A stretch of DNA of 7,959 nt from Boseongicola sp. SB0675_bin_26 (GTDB lineage Bacteria; Pseudomonadota; Alphaproteobacteria; Rhodobacterales; Rhodobacteraceae): positions 1 to 7,959 of the forward strand of contig VYCX01000025.1 of the NCBI GenBank assembly GCA_009843725.1, read 5' to 3'. A program made the position numbers and the translations under genes. Below, piece by piece: positions 5,574-7,959 of the stretch; within the stretch, counting starts at the first letter, position 1; each line of letters begins with the position of its first letter. The notes under the pieces were generated by a model that was not told the origin of the DNA, did no database searches, and saw only the letters and a program-made list of their open reading frames with translations.

Positions 5574-5607
5574 GGCCATTTGCGCCATCGCAACCAAGGA
5601 GAGCCGC

Positions 5608-5940
5608 ATGGTAGCGAAAATCAACCTCGGAAAACTTTCCGAAAAGGAACTGAAGGCCCTCAAACGAGGCGTCGAAAACCAGCTCAAGACCACCCGGACA
5701 CGCGCGATTGCCGCAGCGACACAAGAACTTCAGGACGCTGTCCAGAAAATTGCAAAGAAGCACGGTTTGACCGTCAGTGAAGTCCAGGGCAAGAAGAGAA
5801 AATACCGCAAGTCCCCTGCACCGCCGAAGTACCGGAACCCGAGCGATCCCGGCCAGACCTGGTCCGGCCGTGGGCGCCAGCCGGCCTGGTTCAGGGAGGC
5901 AATGGACAAAGGCAAGTCAGCCAAGAGCCTGGAAATCTGA
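5608..5940 (+). CDS. H-NS family nucleoid-associated protein (HvrA-like)
   Basis: Proteins of this family coat AT-rich DNA, bridge it and silence transcription; HvrA of Rhodobacter is a relative that regulates photosynthesis genes. The 110-residue product has a charged N-terminal oligomerisation helix (about 7-50: LGKLSEKELKALKRGVENQL), a basic linker (about 60-74: GKKRKYRK), and the C-terminal DNA-binding core YRNPSDPGQTWSGRGRQPAW (75-94), whose GRGRQP loop inserts into the minor groove. The ATG at 5608 is chosen because AAGGAG lies 6 nt upstream; an in-frame ATG at 5572 has no ribosome binding site and overlaps the presumed -10 box. A small hairpin (ATGGC 5572-5576, GCCAT 5584-5588) lies in the leader. 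The gene converges on the histidine kinase. Its position beside lower-G+C DNA is consistent with a role in silencing such DNA, but that is inference. Confidence 0.95.
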   Translation: MVAKINLGKLSEKELKALKRGVENQLKTTRTRAIAAATQELQDAVQKIAKKHGLTVSEVQGKKRKYRKSPAPPKYRNPSDPGQTWSGRGRQPAWFREAMDKGKSAKSLEI

Positions 5941-5951
5941 ACTGGGGAATT

Positions 5952-5976
5952 GGGCGGCTCCACTTGCCGCCCCTTT
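5952..5976 (+). terminator. Intrinsic terminator of the H-NS gene
   Basis: GGGCGGC (5952-5958) and GCCGCCC (5966-5972) form a perfect 7-bp stem with a 7-base loop, 11 nt after the H-NS stop. C and TTT follow, a short U-tract. It lies in the 35-nt gap before the converging kinase's stop, so it may also stop readthrough from that side, although no T-run exists on the minus strand. Confidence 0.65.
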
Positions 5977-7292
5977 CATCTCGGGATGGAAATCTCGGCT
6001 TTCAATCCGCCCAAATCCGCGCTTTCCCCAAGCAACAATGTTCCACCATGTTGTCGCGCCACGTCTGCGGCAATCGACAGGCCAAGCCCAACGCCCAAGC
6101 CGCCATCCTGATTCCTGGCGGAGTCCAGCCGGATGAACGGCTTGAGCACGAATTCACGCAAGTCTTCCGGAATGCCTGGCCCGCTGTCCTCCACGACAAA
6201 TCTGATTCGATCATTGGCAGCTTGTGCCGACACCTTGGCTTGACCACCATAGCGCACTGCATTGACAATCAGGTTCTCGAGGGCGCGCTGCAACGCCGCC
6301 CGGCGCAGCATTGCACGCCCCTCGCCTTCCAGCGCGCCAAGGACCACCGGCTCGCTTCGCGCGATTCGATTCGTCAGCTTGCGCACGAATTCCAAGGGAT
6401 CAATTTGCTCGGGCGTCTCCAAGACGTCACCCCTCGCGAACGACAGAAAGGCTTCCAGCATGCCTTCCATGTCCTGAACATCACGACGCATCGCCTCCGC
6501 TTCGGAACTGTCATCCATGAGCGAAAGCCCGAGCTTCATTCTGGTCAGTGGCGTCCTGAGATCGTGGCTGACCCCGGACAGCATCAGAGTTCGCTGCTCG
6601 ATCTGGCGCTCTATTCGTCCGCGCATGTCAAGAAACGCCTTGCCTGCCAATCGAACCTCGGTGGCACCGCTCGGTTCGTACGGCACGACGCGCCCTTTTC
6701 CAAATGCCTCCGCTGCGCGTGCAAGGCGCCGAATGGGGCGGATCTGGTTGCGCATGTACAGGAGCGCGATCGCAGACATCAAGAGCGCCGTAAACCCGAT
6801 CAGGACGAGAAACTGATGCGGGTTGCGTGCATTGAGCCGCCGCCGGGACACGATCAGTTCGGCCGGCCCAGCCCCGGTTCCGACGGAAAGGCGAGCAAAA
6901 CCGTGAAGGCCGACCAGATCAACGCCGAGCAATTGCTCGATTTCTCGATCAAGCGTTGCAATGACGGTCTTTCCTGACAGGTCGAACCAGTCACGTCGTG
7001 TCAAGGGCGGCACGGCTCCTGGGGAGATTCCGATGCCAAGGGGCTTGGCAACCTCCAAAGCCGCTTCGAACGCGCTGTCCGTGTCAGGCGAATCGACGTC
7101 GATTCGGCCAAGGATGAGCTTGATCTCATGCGCCACGCCAACCGTCATCTGCTCGGTCACACCCTCGTACAGGCGCTGGATGAACACGACCGTGACGACC
7201 ACCATGATGACGGTCACAGGCACGAGCAGGATCAGCGTCGAGCGCCCGTAAAAGGTCCTTGGCATCCAGTATTTCAGAAGCCGCGCAATCAT
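5976..7292 (-). CDS. Sensor histidine kinase, EnvZ-like
   Basis: This 438-residue membrane kinase has the EnvZ layout. TM1 is at about 19-39, a periplasmic domain at about 40-160, TM2 at about 161-180 and a HAMP domain at about 181-233. The dimerisation and phosphoacceptor motif is SGVSHDLRTPLTRMKLGLSL with His243, very close to EnvZ. The ATP-binding domain has N box RALENLIVNAVRYG (Asn340, Asn344), G1 EDSGPGIPED (Asp369), F box KPFIRLDSAR and G2 GGLGVGLGLS (about 397-406). It should autophosphorylate His243 and pass the phosphate to an OmpR-type regulator. No regulator gene is visible on either side, so the partner lies elsewhere or this kinase is an orphan. The ATG at 7292-7290 has AGGG at spacing 7. 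It is divergent from the hydrolase gene and convergent with the H-NS gene. All catalytic residues are intact. Confidence 0.96.
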   Translation of the reverse strand: MIARLLKYWMPRTFYGRSTLILLVPVTVIMVVVTVVFIQRLYEGVTEQMTVGVAHEIKLILGRIDVDSPDTDSAFEAALEVAKPLGIGISPGAVPPLTRRDWFDLSGKTVIATLDREIEQLLGVDLVGLHGFARLSVGTGAGPAELIVSRRRLNARNPHQFLVLIGFTALLMSAIALLYMRNQIRPIRRLARAAEAFGKGRVVPYEPSGATEVRLAGKAFLDMRGRIERQIEQRTLMLSGVSHDLRTPLTRMKLGLSLMDDSSEAEAMRRDVQDMEGMLEAFLSFARGDVLETPEQIDPLEFVRKLTNRIARSEPVVLGALEGEGRAMLRRAALQRALENLIVNAVRYGGQAKVSAQAANDRIRFVVEDSGPGIPEDLREFVLKPFIRLDSARNQDGGLGVGLGLSIAADVARQHGGTLLLGESADLGGLKAEISIPR

Positions 7293-7334
7293 GGCATGAC
7301 CCTAAGGGCGTTGGAGCGGGAGAAAAAGGGGCCG
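7293..7334. promoter_or_regulatory. Compact divergent promoter region between kinase and hydrolase
   Basis: Only 42 nt separate the two divergent starts, too little for two separate promoters, so at least one promoter must reach into the neighbouring coding sequence. The plus strand carries AAGGGG at 7326-7331, 3 nt before the hydrolase ATG. The minus strand carries AGGG before the kinase ATG. An in-frame ATG at 7296 could start the hydrolase instead and would shrink the gap to 3 nt. Confidence 0.4.
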
Positions 7335-7959
7335 ATGAGCAAACCTCAGGCAGGGCTTGTTCGAACTGTCGCAGACGGAATTCGGTGCGTCCTCGCCCCG
7401 AATCCGGGCGTGATGACCCATTGGGGAACGAACAGCTACATTGTCGGCCAAGGGCAGGTTGCCGTCATTGATCCCGGGCCCGAGGATGAAGCTCATCTTG
7501 ACGCAATTCTGCGGGCAACAGCGGGCGAGCATGTCACTCAAATACTGATTACGCACGCGCATGCCGACCACAGCCCGCTCGCCCGGACTCTGGCCGAGCG
7601 GACCGGGGCAACCGTGCTGGGTTTCGGGACACCTGAGGCTGGGCGCAACGCAACAATGCAAGGTCTCGCGGAAGCGGGCCTCTCGGGCGGCGGAGAAGGT
7701 GTCGACAGCCTGTTTAGACCCGACATCCAGATATCCGACGGAGACGTCGTCAACGGCGAGGGCTGGCAGCTTGACGTGATTCACTCACCCGGCCACTTTG
7801 CCGGTCATCTTGCCTTTAGGTTGGATGACGTGGTCTTCTCGGGCGACCACGTGATGGAATGGTCTTCCTCACTCGTGTCGCCACCCGACGGAAACGTCCG
7901 AGATTTCATGCAGACCTCTGAACGCCTGGCCCGCCTGGGCGCCCGTCGGTTCCTGTCCG
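7335..7959 (+). CDS. Metallo-beta-lactamase-fold hydrolase (LACTB2-like), incomplete at the right edge
   Basis: The visible 208 codons encode an MBL-fold hydrolase. After a short N-terminus (VLAPNPGVMTHWGTNSYIVG, residues 19-38), typical of LACTB2-like proteins, come the fold's core features. These are strand VAVIDPGPED (42-51), metal ligands THAHADH (73-79: His74, His76, Asp78, His79), SPGHFAGH (151-158, His154) and FSGDHVMEWSSSLVSPPDG (168-186, Asp171). The last motif is highly characteristic of the subfamily, whose human member LACTB2 is an endoribonuclease. Substrates of the bacterial members are mostly unknown; glyoxalase II-like thioester hydrolysis is an alternative. Family length of about 280-310 residues means roughly a third is missing beyond the edge, probably including the last metal-binding His and a C-terminal winged-helix-like part. 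The start at 7335 fits homology; ATG 7296 would add 13 residues. Confidence 0.94.
   Translation, partial: MSKPQAGLVRTVADGIRCVLAPNPGVMTHWGTNSYIVGQGQVAVIDPGPEDEAHLDAILRATAGEHVTQILITHAHADHSPLARTLAERTGATVLGFGTPEAGRNATMQGLAEAGLSGGGEGVDSLFRPDIQISDGDVVNGEGWQLDVIHSPGHFAGHLAFRLDDVVFSGDHVMEWSSSLVSPPDGNVRDFMQTSERLARLGARRFLS

Larger units (their letters stand above)
4488..5607. other. Lower-G+C region between tRNA and H-NS gene, no convincing gene
   Basis: Open frames occur on both strands here (plus 4821-5198, 4876-5187 and 5129-5359; minus 5170-4724 and 4779-4504). They overlap one another, lack good ribosome binding sites and give peptides I cannot assign. The stretch is less G+C-rich than the flanking genes: 48% at 4681-4740 and 42% at 5341-5460, against 65% in a sample of purM (3481-3540). 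It holds a 19-bp tandem duplication, a palindrome cluster near 4657-4679, inverted repeats at 4887-4906 and 5003-5032, and an AT-rich patch at 5385-5425. I find no second copy of the tRNA 3' end that would mark an attachment site, and no recombinase. Confidence 0.5.

Noticed and set aside
5572..5607. Earlier in-frame start for the H-NS gene
   Set aside because: There is no ribosome binding site, it overlaps the presumed -10 box, and AAGGAG sits at the right distance from the ATG at 5608.
6926..6939. Perfect 14-bp palindrome CGAGCAATTGCTCG
   Set aside because: It lies inside the kinase coding sequence at ordinary codons (Glu-Gln-Leu-Leu region) and has no promoter context, so it is probably chance.
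7302..7784. Minus-strand ORF opposite the hydrolase
   Set aside because: It is antisense to a gene with intact HxHxDH and SGDH metal-binding motifs.
1..7959. CRISPR array, transposase, toxin-antitoxin or defence genes
   Set aside because: No regularly spaced repeat array and no recognisable protein of these classes was found in any frame.

Overview
The window (about 60% G+C in its genes) looks like the chromosome of an alphaproteobacterium, probably from the Rhodobacterales or a close relative. The reasons are the purM-purN-rnd gene order, a short H-NS/HvrA-type nucleoid protein with the core WSGRGRQP, the style of the SufE and EnvZ-like kinase proteins, and AAGGRG-type ribosome binding sites. 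The lineage is an inference from protein style; no search was possible.

Layout. Positions 1-154 are an edge segment with a 14-bp direct repeat and no gene I can support. sufE (minus, 155-583) encodes an iron-sulfur cluster assembly factor. A 343-nt gap separates it from a rightward pair: a possible 14-codon leader ORF (927-971) that overlaps, by ATGA, a small lipoprotein gene of unknown function (968-1429). Converging on this is a tight leftward operon, purM (4300-3260), purN (3263-2616) and rnd (2614-1457). PurM and PurN catalyse two steps of de novo IMP synthesis, and RNase D trims tRNA 3' ends. Their junctions are a TTGA start/stop overlap and a 1-nt gap, so translational coupling is likely. 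The purM leader contains two interleaved inverted repeats next to the Shine-Dalgarno region.

Divergent from purM is a CAU-anticodon tRNA (4411-4487), most like tRNA-Ile2, with its own recognisable promoter. After the tRNA comes about 1.1 kb (4488-5607) of lower-G+C DNA without a convincing gene. It has a 19-bp tandem duplication, several short palindromes and an AT-rich patch, and looks like decayed or horizontally acquired sequence. The duplication is exactly what separates two minus-strand open frames, so it could be the frameshift that broke a former gene.

The last part has an H-NS family gene (5608-5940) with an operator-like inverted repeat in its upstream region and a hairpin terminator after it. 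It converges on an EnvZ-like sensor histidine kinase (7292-5976). A metallo-beta-lactamase-fold hydrolase gene (7335 to the right edge, incomplete) starts divergently only 42 nt from the kinase.

Most of the window is ordinary housekeeping sequence. I see no clearly new multi-gene system. The points most worth checking are the purM leader, the leader ORF before the lipoprotein, and the broken region between the tRNA and the H-NS gene.
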